A DNA stretch of 64,000 nucleotides from Rhizopus sp. PT2906 (Eukaryota > Mucoromycota > Mucoromycetes > Mucorales > Rhizopodaceae). Under the pieces are notes generated by a model. It was not told the origin of the DNA and did not search any database. It saw only the letters and a list, made by a program, of their open reading frames with translations. The position numbers and the translations under genes were made by a program. The stretch spans positions 18,985 through 82,984 of the forward strand of contig JAMYHX010000155.1 of assembly GCA_025529335.1 (NCBI GenBank), written 5' to 3'. This document shows positions 34,994-44,228 of the stretch, one piece after another; the stretch's first letter is position 1; each line of letters begins with the position of its first letter.

Positions 34994-36535
34994 TTATATA
35001 GTTGTCTTCTTCTTTTTTCTTGTATGACTTTTTTCACCAAAGCCTTCATCATGCAATTTCTATATATTTAAAGTGTTAGGCATTTATATAAATCATTACT
35101 GATAGCCACTTACCATGCTTGCCATACGTTTGGCTGCAGTCACTTCTGATAGTATATCTAATACTTCATCTTCATCAACCTCATACTTTTCCATTGTCTT
35201 GTCTATCATGAGTTGTTAGTCTCTAATATCATACAATCTGTCTCTTTTCTTACTTGTTCTTCCTTCAATATTTTGAATCAATTGGATATCTTTTTCTGTT
35301 ACAATAGAAATTGCTTTACCATCTCGGCCGGCACGGGCAGTACGACCGACACGATGGATATAATCTGTTGGGTCTCGTGGAATGTCATAATTCAATACGC
35401 ATTCAACGGAGGGAATATCCAAACCACTATATACACAATTTAGTATCGATAACATGTTATTATTGACTTTGTAGCTTACCGACTGCCCACATCTGTTGAA
35501 ATCAAAATCTTTACGACTTCAGCTCTAAACTTGCCTAAGGAGTCTAATCGCTGCTGTTGACTCATCTCTGAATGAAGAGCTGTACATCGAATGCCTAATT
35601 CTTTCAACATAACCGTAATAAGTTCTGCTGTCGAGCATCGACCACAAAAGATGATGATCGACTTGTCATTCAAATCGTCTGTACGTAGCAGGTGTGCAAG
35701 ATAGACTATTTTCACTTGGGATGGCACAAAGACATAATACTGGTCTAGTGTACTCACAGTTGAGATAGACATATCACAGACATGAACAAATGGTTTTTTT
35801 GCAGGGTCTTCTTCTACATCCTTTAGAGCTAAAATTGATTCTGTCATTGTTGCTGTGAATAAAAGTGTTTGACGATTTTTGGGTAATAAAGGCAGAATCA
35901 CTTCGAGATCAGGTACAAACGTAGAAGACAACATACGATCAGCTTCATCCATTACTAAAAATTTACATCTTCTTAAATCCACTGCTCCTGAACTACTATG
36001 TATATGATCACGTAATCTTCCTGGTGTGGCAATGATGATATGAGGACGTTTTGATAATTCTATAGCCTGTGTCATCATGTCTATAAACAAGTTAGGTACA
36101 AATTACTAACAATCACTCAGACTTACCCATGCCACCAACTACAACACATTCTTTAGCACCAATACCCTTGCCAAGTACTCTAAACTGCTCTGCAATCTGA
36201 AATGCAAGTTCTCTGGTCGGTGTTAGCACCAGAGCAAACACTCCATAAGGATCTTCAGACAATTTCTGTAAAATAGGGATCGCAAACGCTGCAGTCTTAC
36301 CGGAACCTGTCTTTGCCCCACCAATGACATCCTTTCCTTCAAGGATAGGCGGTATACAGGCTCGCTGAATCTCGGTTGGCAACTTGATCGACATGGACTT
36401 TAACGTATCAATCATCCATTCTTGAACTCCAAGCTTCAAGAATCCAGTTCCTTCAGGTGCAATCGTTTGTTCCTTTCTTTCTAATGCTTTCTTCTTTGAA
36501 GCAGCTACTCTGCTTAAGGTTCTATTTTCTGTCAT
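34994..36535 (-). CDS. DBP8: DEAD-box RNA helicase Dbp8/DDX49
   Basis: Nucleolar helicase for 40S ribosomal-subunit assembly. Exons 36535-36127, 36080-35480, 35426-35254, 35202-35114 and 35059-34994; 445 aa. Motifs: Q region IKLPTEIQRACIPPIL, I GAKTGSGKTAAFAIP, Ia TPTRELAFQI, Ib TPGRLRDHI, II LVMDEADRML, III LFTATMTES, V STDVGSRGLDIP and VI HRVGRTARAG. The C terminus (EKYEVDEDEVLD..AKRMASM..HDEGFGEK) fits Dbp8. The fourth intron (35203-35253) contains ACTAAC before its acceptor; reading through it would stop early. It is divergent from the glycogen phosphorylase gene. Confidence 0.9.
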
Positions 36536-37085
36536 CGATTAACGATCTCTTTTCAAGGAAACAAAAAAAAAGGACAAAAAATTTTACACTTGCTGCAGAG
36601 TAAGTATACTCATAATTACATTTCATTGGTTAGTTTTTTATACTCCACCAAGTAAAAAGCATATCAACGCTGCTTCACTGAACTGCTTATAATAATGAAC
36701 GATACCTGTTCCTGTTGATCAATCATCGTGATATCGTCATGTTTACTTAAAATACTCGTTTCACTTAATTGTCGGACTTGACTTGTATCATCCTTTGTGC
36801 TCATGATCTAACTTTAAGTAAAAAGCGGTATCAACAAATGCAGCATATACAAACCACAGTTTACTTCTTCAAACGTGGTAATAGAAACACACACACACAC
36901 TTTTTTTTTCCCACAAATAAATTGCATTGTTTATTTGTTCTGTCTATGATGATGATAATGATGATGATGTTGTTGTTGTTGTTGTGTAAAATTCTAGCCA
37001 ATAAGATAAGATGCTTCTCTTTAAATACGCTTTACATACGAATTTGTTTTCCCTCAATTTTCTTTTTACTTTATAGTTCTACTTT
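36536..37085. promoter_or_regulatory. Divergent promoter region DBP8 / glycogen phosphorylase
   Basis: 550 bp between divergent starts. Just before the phosphorylase ATG it has a (CA)n run at 36890-36899 and ATG/TTG-type microsatellites at 36947-36985. The latter place several ATGs upstream of the true start, which could affect translation. No stress-response AGGGG element was noticed. Confidence 0.4.
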
Positions 37086-39740
37086 ATGAGTACTCGACCT
37101 ACCGCTGAAAGACGGCTTTCTATGCCTAAGCTAACCCGTCGACTCACAAATGTTATTATCCATGTCGACGAGGACCAAAACGGAAACGTTGAACCTGTAG
37201 CTTCTGAAAGCGTTCCTTCTCACAAGTCAAGACATATCAAGTTGGAAGGAGACGCCTTAAAGGAATGGAAGAAATACATGACGTCAAAGGAAAATGATCC
37301 AGAATCTATCAAAAAAGATATTGTACATCATGCTGTGGAGACCTTGTGTCGCGGTCCTAGTAATTTGGATAAATTAGCGATTTATCAAGCGACGGCTTTG
37401 GCTGTACGTGATCGTATCTTGGAGGAATGGAATCTCACAGAAGAAATCATGCGAGAGCAAAATCCCAAGCGGTGTTATTACTTGTCTATGGAATTTTTAA
37501 TTGGCCGTGCACTGGATAATGCGCTTCTCTGTCTCAAGGCAAAGGATGCTTATAAAAAGAGTGTACAGGATCTAGGATTCAGTCTTGAGGAACTGCTTGA
37601 TCAAGAAAGAGATGCTGCTTTAGGTAATGGTGGTCTTGGGCGTCTTGCTGCATGTTACATGGATGCAGCTGCCACTTTGGATTATCCTACTTGGGGGTAT
37701 GGATTGCGTTATCAGTATGGTATCTTCAAGCAGTTGATTAATAAGGAGGGATATCAAACAGAAATGCCAGATTACTGGCTTGATCCAACTGTGAATCCAT
37801 GGGAATTTCCAAGGAATGACGTGTCGTATGAAGTTCAGTTTTATGGTTATGTAGCTACAAAGGTAAATGACAAGGGAGAATCTCGTATGTCCTGGGAAGG
37901 TGGTCAAAGAGTCAAAGCAATGGCCTATGATGTTCCTATTCCTGGTTTTGGTACCAAGGGCTGCGGCAACATTCGTCTATGGTCTTCCAAGTCATTAAAT
38001 GCGTTCGACTTTGCTTCCTTTAACGAAGGCGATTACGACAAGTCTGTAGCAGACCAAAAGAGCGCAGAGAACCTGACATCTGTTCTTTACCCTAACGACA
38101 ATCATTTAGTAGGCAAAGAGCTTCGATTGAAGCAAGAGTACTTCTTTGTAAGTGCCTCATTGCAAGACATCATTCACCGCTTCAAACGCACGAATTCAGC
38201 ATGGAAGGATTTCCCTGGCAAAGTCGCTGTTCAGTTAAACGATACGCATCCTACCTTGGCTATTCCCGAACTTCAGCGAATTCTGGTTGATATCGAAGGA
38301 CTAGACTGGGATGCTGCCTGGGACATTGTCACGCGTGTGTTTGCTTTTACCAATCACACGGTATTGCCTGAAGCTTTGGAGAGATGGTCTGTGCCCATGA
38401 TGGAACATATACTGCCCCGACATATGCAAATCATTTATGATATCAATCTCTTCTTTTTGCAAAAGGTTGAAAAGATGCACTATGGTGATCGTGAACTATT
38501 GAACCGCGTATCTATCATTGAGGAATCAAATCCTCAACAGGTACGTATGGCCTACCTTGCTGTTGCTGGTTCTCATAAGGTAAACGGTGTTGCTGCTCTT
38601 CACTCAGACCTGATCAAGTCACAGCTGTTCCCTGATTTCATTCGTTATTATGGACCTGAAAAGTTCATTAATATCACCAACGGTATAACTCCTCGTAGAT
38701 GGCTCTATCAGGCTAACCCGGGCTTACGTGACTTGATTACCGAGACGCTTGGCTCTGAAAAATGGGTTACTCACTTGGATGAGCTGAAGGGACTCAAGAA
38801 ATTTGCAAATGATGAAGAATTTCAAAAGAAATGGATGCAGGTCAAGCATGATAACAAGGTTCGTTTGGCTCAATGGATTAAATCCAACTTGGGTATCAGC
38901 GTAAATCCCAATGCTCTCTTTGATATTCAAGTAAAGCGTATTCATGAATATAAGCGACAATTCATGAACATCTTGGGTGTCATCTACCGCTACAAGAATA
39001 TCAAGTTACTAACGGATGAGGAAAAAGAACAACTAACTCCTCGGGTGATCATTTTCGGTGGTAAATCAGCCCCTGGTTATTATATAGCCAAGATGGTCAT
39101 TAAGCTGATCAATACGGTGGCTGAAGTGGTTAACAATGATTCAACTATCAATGACCTATTGAAAGTTGTGTATATCCCAGACTATAATGTCTCCTTGGCT
39201 GAAATCATCACTCCTGCATCCGATATCTCTCAGCATATTTCAACTGCTGGTACAGAGGCCTCTGGTACATCCAACATGAAGTTTGTCCTTAATGGTGGTC
39301 TTATCCTCGGTACGGTTGATGGCGCCAATATTGAAATTCGTGACGAGATTGGTGAAGACAACATATTCATGTTTGGCACCCTGGCTGATAAAGTTGCTGA
39401 TATTCGTCATCATCAAAAGTATCATGGCGTCCTTATCGATCCTAACCTCCAGATCGTTCTTCAGTCTATTCAATCTGGTGAATTTGGTGGGCCTGAAACA
39501 GCTTCTGTCTTTGGTCCTCTCATCAATACCTTAACCTATGGCGGTGATTATTATTTGATATCTGCTGATTTCGAAATGTATCTTGATGCTCAGGACCATG
39601 TTGATGCTGTCTATAAAGACAAGAAGAGCTGGGCAAAGAAATCCATTCTCTGCACTGCTGGTATGGGCTTTTTCTCAGCTGACCGTGCTGTAAAAGAATA
39701 TGCTGACAAGATTTGGAATCTCAAGCCTGTTTCTATATAA
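37086..39740 (+). CDS. GPH1: Glycogen phosphorylase
   Basis: PLP-dependent enzyme releasing glucose-1-phosphate from glycogen. A single uninterrupted exon encodes 884 aa, the usual fungal size. The PLP-lysine motif EASGTSNMKFVLNGGL is intact. Other signatures are RCYYLSMEFLIGRALDNALL, GNGGLGRLAACYMDAAA, YGLRYQYGIFKQ, NDTHPTLAIPELQR, NITNGITPRRWL and KRIHEYKRQFMNILGV. The N terminus carries RRLSMPKLTRR, an RRxS protein-kinase-A-like site close to where yeast and animal enzymes are phospho-activated; this is inference. Lack of introns is unusual among these neighbours. Confidence 0.97.
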   Translation: MSTRPTAERRLSMPKLTRRLTNVIIHVDEDQNGNVEPVASESVPSHKSRHIKLEGDALKEWKKYMTSKENDPESIKKDIVHHAVETLCRGPSNLDKLAIYQATALAVRDRILEEWNLTEEIMREQNPKRCYYLSMEFLIGRALDNALLCLKAKDAYKKSVQDLGFSLEELLDQERDAALGNGGLGRLAACYMDAAATLDYPTWGYGLRYQYGIFKQLINKEGYQTEMPDYWLDPTVNPWEFPRNDVSYEVQFYGYVATKVNDKGESRMSWEGGQRVKAMAYDVPIPGFGTKGCGNIRLWSSKSLNAFDFASFNEGDYDKSVADQKSAENLTSVLYPNDNHLVGKELRLKQEYFFVSASLQDIIHRFKRTNSAWKDFPGKVAVQLNDTHPTLAIPELQRILVDIEGLDWDAAWDIVTRVFAFTNHTVLPEALERWSVPMMEHILPRHMQIIYDINLFFLQKVEKMHYGDRELLNRVSIIEESNPQQVRMAYLAVAGSHKVNGVAALHSDLIKSQLFPDFIRYYGPEKFINITNGITPRRWLYQANPGLRDLITETLGSEKWVTHLDELKGLKKFANDEEFQKKWMQVKHDNKVRLAQWIKSNLGISVNPNALFDIQVKRIHEYKRQFMNILGVIYRYKNIKLLTDEEKEQLTPRVIIFGGKSAPGYYIAKMVIKLINTVAEVVNNDSTINDLLKVVYIPDYNVSLAEIITPASDISQHISTAGTEASGTSNMKFVLNGGLILGTVDGANIEIRDEIGEDNIFMFGTLADKVADIRHHQKYHGVLIDPNLQIVLQSIQSGEFGGPETASVFGPLINTLTYGGDYYLISADFEMYLDAQDHVDAVYKDKKSWAKKSILCTAGMGFFSADRAVKEYADKIWNLKPVSI

Positions 39741-39963
39741 AGCAACAATATGCTGTACAGTCATTCCACCTTCAACGGATAACTTTTTGAGAAAATAAAT
39801 TAGTCACTTTGTTTTATTTTTCATTTGAAACGATTATAACTCATACAGAGTACTTGAAAGATGCAGCCTTCAGTGAGTCTTTTCTTTCTTATCCTATGTT
39901 GATAGAAAAGTTAAAAAATGAAGATATTCATATGAAGAAGGCAAATATAAAATGGGACTGTGT

Positions 39964-40127
39964 TTGCTATTCAGTGCAGGATAAAGCTAGGTCTTTTGAT
40001 CTAAAAGATTGAAAAGTGTACGAGCACATCAATCGCAACAAAGCAATTGAGCATTCACACTCAAACAGTGCAGAGATGGATTAAGCAGTTTAATAGGCTG
40101 CAAGTGTATCTTGGCCATAGAGTATAA
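39964..40127 (+). pseudogene. IS630/Tc1-like transposase N-terminal (HTH) fragment
   Basis: Two adjoining frames give YSVQDKARSFDLKD and then, from 40024, TSIATKQLSIHTQTVQRWIK before a stop at 40125. The second piece has the pattern of a helix-turn-helix (AxKQLxIxxxTxQRWxKQ) found at the start of IS630/Tc1-type transposases in Mucoromycota as I recall them. A frameshift separates the two pieces and no catalytic domain follows. It is a dead fragment. Confidence 0.5.
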
Positions 40128-40859
40128 AACGAATAACTTCACATAACTTAGAAAAAGGTATAAAAAGAAGGAAATCTGCTCTTATCCCTCTTTTTCTCTC
40201 TTTCTTTTCTCTCTATATTTCTTCTCTTCTACTCTTTCTGGTGGTTCTCTTTGGTCAAGGTAAGTTTTTTATAAACTGACTCAGCATGGCGATGATTGTG
40301 CGTTCAAGGGTTTCTATATGATCTCTTTTTATGATGCTCAACACGTATTCTGGACTGACAACGATCGTTCGTTTCATCACTCAACTGGAGGCTTTCGGAC
40401 AGCCAAAAGGAGAGTTATGGACATTCGATTGGAATCCTTACAGGGAGCTAGTGGCTAGTTGGGAGCTAATTATCTGAGATCACAGCTGTGACAGATTATT
40501 TGATTATGCTTCCTGCTGTGTGGCTGGCGCAGTGGGGCACATAAGCTAGTTAACAATTGACAGGGCTCAGCTAATGCATACCCCAACGGTACGTCTGCTA
40601 CTGCGGGTCTTTGCAGGCTGCTCTGGTATTTGATGTGATGGTTTTTATGGGTGCCTGGTCCCTTGTTCTGATGGTCAATGGCCGACCTAAAGAATATCGC
40701 CACAGTAGCAATCAAAACCTTTAAAAGTCTTTTGGCATCGTTACTGGCCTTTTTTTCTTCTTTTTTAGGTTTTCTTTGCAAAACATTGGTTTTTGGGAAT
40801 AATCTTTAATATTGCTTTTTTTAAATCACAGAGTTACTATATTAAAGATATGCCACAGC
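40128..40859 (+). ncRNA. Candidate spliced non-coding transcription unit
   Basis: No open frame of interest, yet the order of signals resembles a gene. A TATAAAAA box is at 40159-40166, a CT-rich initiator tract at 40185-40255, then TCAAG followed by a perfect GTAAGT donor at 40260. A pyrimidine tract and TTTTTTAG acceptor lie at 40748-40768. The enclosed 509-bp segment is visibly richer in G and C than its flanks, which would suit an intron hosting a structured RNA. I could not match it to a snoRNA, snRNA, SRP RNA or RNase P RNA. This is speculative. Confidence 0.25.
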
Positions 40860-41503
40860 ATCAGAACTGTATCAATGCCCAATGGATACAGTCGCACCCT
40901 TATTACGCATAGTTGATCAAATTGACACTAAGATGCTCACAAGAAACCAAGCTACAGTGGAAATAATGAGAATGGATTTAATGAATGTAGAGCAAAAGTT
41001 TGCCAAGGGCTATTCATGGTTTAATTCAGAAACTACGCAGGGCTGCTATACAAGAGGATGCCAACGAGGCTCAGCTCTGCATAAGATTCATTGAGCCGTT
41101 CTTGTTTGGCCTTTCTGACGATCCTGACTAGGGGTACTATTTACGTTGGGCGAATGCTAGAATTCTTGAAGCTAAGAAAATTTCTACCAATACATCCGTG
41201 TAATGTCCTGATCTCTGCATAATGAAGTCTCTTGGTCTCAGGTAGCATTATTTGTCGTATTTCTACGTTTATATAGAAGAAAATTACCCCCTTTGTCGTC
41301 AAATAAACACTGTATTTCGTACACAAGCCAAAGCCATTTTAAATACTAACATAATATCTCATATTAAGCCCACAACACTGATTCATTGCATCTATTCTGT
41401 AGTAGTTGATGACAAGATGCAATTGGTTGACAACATTTATTCTTTCATATAAAGAATCGATCTCTCCTTTTGTGATGAATCTCTTTCTTTTTTCTGTTCA
41501 TAA
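40860..41503 (+). pseudogene. Mobile-element ORF relic, PD-(D/E)XK-like family?, copy 1
   Basis: Broken frames at 41000-41260 read EDANEAQLCIRFIEPFLFGL, SDDPD, YYLRWANARILEAKK and PDLCIMKS, then after more stops CRQINTVFRTQAKAILNTN. This matches, as I recall, a multicopy Mucoromycota ORF family with FLxPxLxGLxDDPD...LRWxNExxLEAKK...RPDxCI. The RPD plus a later Glu-x-Lys suggest a PD-(D/E)XK nuclease fold; this is inference. Its last 255 bp (41249-41503) are repeated at 60346-60601. Several stops make it non-functional. Confidence 0.45.
41249..41503 (+). repeat. Dispersed repeat R2, copy 1
   Basis: Direct repeat of 60346-60601 with roughly 85-90% identity judged by eye. Shared stretches include CCTTTGTCGTCAAATAAACA and CACAAGCCAAAGCCATTTTA. 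It contains part of the mobile-element ORF. Confidence 0.85.
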
Positions 41504-42289
41504 GTCACTTATTCCATTTGGTTGTATTTATATGTTTCCGAGTTAAAGCTATTATTCGTCAATAATATCGCACTAGAACTTATATCATGACAAAAGAACA
41601 GAGAGTGAATGTTTCCATCAGATTTTCTGATAAAGATGTCACAGTTCATCCGTTCATCTGCTTTTTCAAAATACTTGCTGTAAGTTGCATAGCACAAGAT
41701 CATGATTCAAATTAAGAATGCATTAACTCACAATGCATATTGAACTTGGGAATATAGATTGTTTGCGAGGAATCTTTGTCAGTGTTGAAGGAACTTAAAC
41801 AAGAACAAAAAACCATTGTACGATCAAAGGGCAAGAAGCGACATCAACTTTGCAGTATTATAAATTCAATCATTATTCGCTTAAATGAAGGAAAGCACAC
41901 AAATATTGTAGCGCAGCATGGCCCTATGAACGTGCCTAGCAGTCTAAGATACAACTAATTTACTTCGATCAAACATGATTATATACCCTTCCACGACTTT
42001 ATTATCTTCCCCCAACGTACCATAGCAATAATAAGTAATTGATCTATAATTTTTAACCTGACATGGCCTGGCTTTGTTAAGGATACTACAGGACATCCCC
42101 AGGCCACGCATCAAGCAGTTTGCATTTTTTGAAACTCCTTAGGCTGTAGGCTACAAGCGCGCTTGAAATTTATATGCAGGCCAACTGGATTCAACTGGCA
42201 CGGCCAGTAATACGATATGTCATTTTTAATCGGGTGTTAAATAAAGCATGATTTATTCCTGTTTCCTTTCTTTTTTTTGCTTCCACTTT
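41504..42289. other. Decayed transposon-flank region
   Basis: Short open frames at 41587-41700 and 41776-41958 (QEQKTIVRSKGKKRHQLCSI) have coding-like composition but no start or splice context. They may be further parts of the element at 40860-41503. GC-richer sequence around 42060-42220 precedes the next gene. Confidence 0.35.
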
Positions 42290-44042
42290 ATGTCACTTAT
42301 AAGCTGTATTCAAGATCAAGGTCCTTATTATAGAAAGCTTTCAAAGGACCTAGAAAGCGAAAATAGGGTTATTAGAGAATTGACAATAGCAAGAACAGAG
42401 CGCGATAGACTTGCTCGAGAGGTTGACATTAAACAAGACCAAGTCATTAAACTCGAGAAACAGTCGTAAGTAAGAGAACGTAAAAAAAATGCCGTTCAGT
42501 CGTCTTATAGATACTGAATAGTAAGAAAGAGTTTGAAAGCGTCCGAAAGCTTCGGCATTTATCTTTCAGGTCAGCAGCAGCAACTTTATCCGGCAAAAAG
42601 AAAGAGCTAACAGCAAAAGAAGAGGCCGAATACCAATATGCGTTTGAAAACGAACAACGTGCAAAGCGAGAATTAGAGGGATTACAAGCACAATATAACA
42701 GTGTTATCATAAAAGTGAGTAAACATACCCTCCCTCAGTCTTATCGTGTGAACTCAGCTGGCCTAAAAGGAAAGAGAACTTGAGCAACAGAAGGCTCGCT
42801 TTAGTGAATCAAGGGCTCAGTACAACGCATTATTAGAACAGGTTAGAATTTCAAGAAGAATTAAGTTACACACTGCATAATAACACATGTCTTAGATATT
42901 TGAATCTGAAGATCCAGGATTTCCTGTAGAAGCACAGTTAAGGAAGGATTTGAAGAGTTATTATGAACAAAAAGGATTGGTAATATCAAATCATGAATGT
43001 AGTTTGGATCTATGAACACTAGTTGATTTAGGCAAGTAGAGACAAACAGAGGTTTGTGAATGCTAGTGATTCACTTGAAAAGACCAGCATTGGCATTAGA
43101 AAGGTGATGCAGTTGCTAGACAGAGTAGTTAATTTTGTGCCATTCGATATATTCGGTGGCTCACTCATTGACGAAGAGCAGATTGTTGGCATAGAAGGTA
43201 AAATTGTAAAGTATGCTGGATATCAAATTTATCAATAAAATATCGTTTATGTGTAGCTGCCAAGAAAAAGATATGGGAAATACAGGGACATTTGAACGCA
43301 GCACGAACCTATTTACCAGAGATACCTTATCCACATACATTGGACATAGTTACCAATAACCCAATGATGAATATGCCTCTCAACTGGAACTATGTGGATA
43401 TGACATGGAAAGGTAGATTATATATGTCTCTCAGCTCGCTATTTATTAACATTTCTACAAGTCAAAACTACACAGTGTATTGCGATATTGGCTGCAGCCA
43501 CTCAAAATATAAAAAGCTCAATGAACTGGATAGAGCAATATAAAACTTATGCTGAAGGTGCAATCGAGAGACTGAAGGCCGCAATTGAGAACACCAAGTT
43601 CTCTCTTGAGGAAGAACGACGCAGAATAATAGAGGCTGTATTATCAGGGCAATTAAACGGCCAAAATTCCTCCGGCGGTAACTCATCCTCTGATCCTTCT
43701 CCTCCTCCTCCTGTTTATGAAGCACCGCCTCCAGCAAGAAACCTGCTAGATCAAAATGGCAGCCAAAGCAACGTATTACCGACGATCCCCTCAAACATAT
43801 CACTATCTTCACCAGCGATCGAGGCCGCAACACCTGTATACAGTCCAGTAAATGGAACTGCCATGAGCCTAGGAACATCACAAGTATCATCATCGGAATC
43901 CTCAAACCATTTACAAGCACTGAGTCCTTCTCCTGGAAGAACCAATCCTTTCCGAGACAATACTTTAACACCAACAAGCATACAACAGCATCAAGTGAGG
44001 AGTAATACCAAGTACAACCCAAATAATCCCTTCAACTCGTAA
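42290..44042 (+). CDS. Coiled-coil protein with C-terminal NPF motifs, unknown function
   Basis: Exons 42290-42465, 42570-42714, 42770-42841, 42896-42979, 43032-43197, 43257-43412 and 43462-44042; 459 aa. The first 130 residues are heptad-rich coiled coil (ELTIARTERDRLAREVDIK, KKELTAKEEAEYQYAFENEQ). A conserved-looking middle domain follows (KTSIGIRKVMQLLDRVVNFV, FDIFGGSLIDEEQIVGIEAA, ARTYLPEIPYPHTLDIV) with another helix near 345-395. The tail is Ser/Pro-rich with NPF in RTNPFRD and at the end NNPFNS; NPF motifs bind EH domains of endocytic proteins. A role in membrane traffic is only inference. The exact start is uncertain: the in-frame ATG at 42290 follows a T-rich tract and a 5' exon may be missing. 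Confidence 0.72.
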
Positions 44043-44228
44043 AAAGCGAGCTTTCAAAAACACCAAAAAACAATAGCCTAGTGTCTACAAATGAGAAAGT
44101 AAGATATTTATGGGCTTTTCTAAATAAAACTCTTTTTTGATATCCCATTTTTATTGAATAATACACAGACTAGTTATTAATTTGTACATGAATCCTATTA
44201 AAGTATAATTACACTATTCTACTTTCTA

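Noticed and set aside
40285..40360. C/D-box snoRNA in the candidate ncRNA intron
   Set aside because: GCGATGATT and CTGAC resemble C and D boxes, but the C box deviates from RTGATGA and no clear terminal stem was found.
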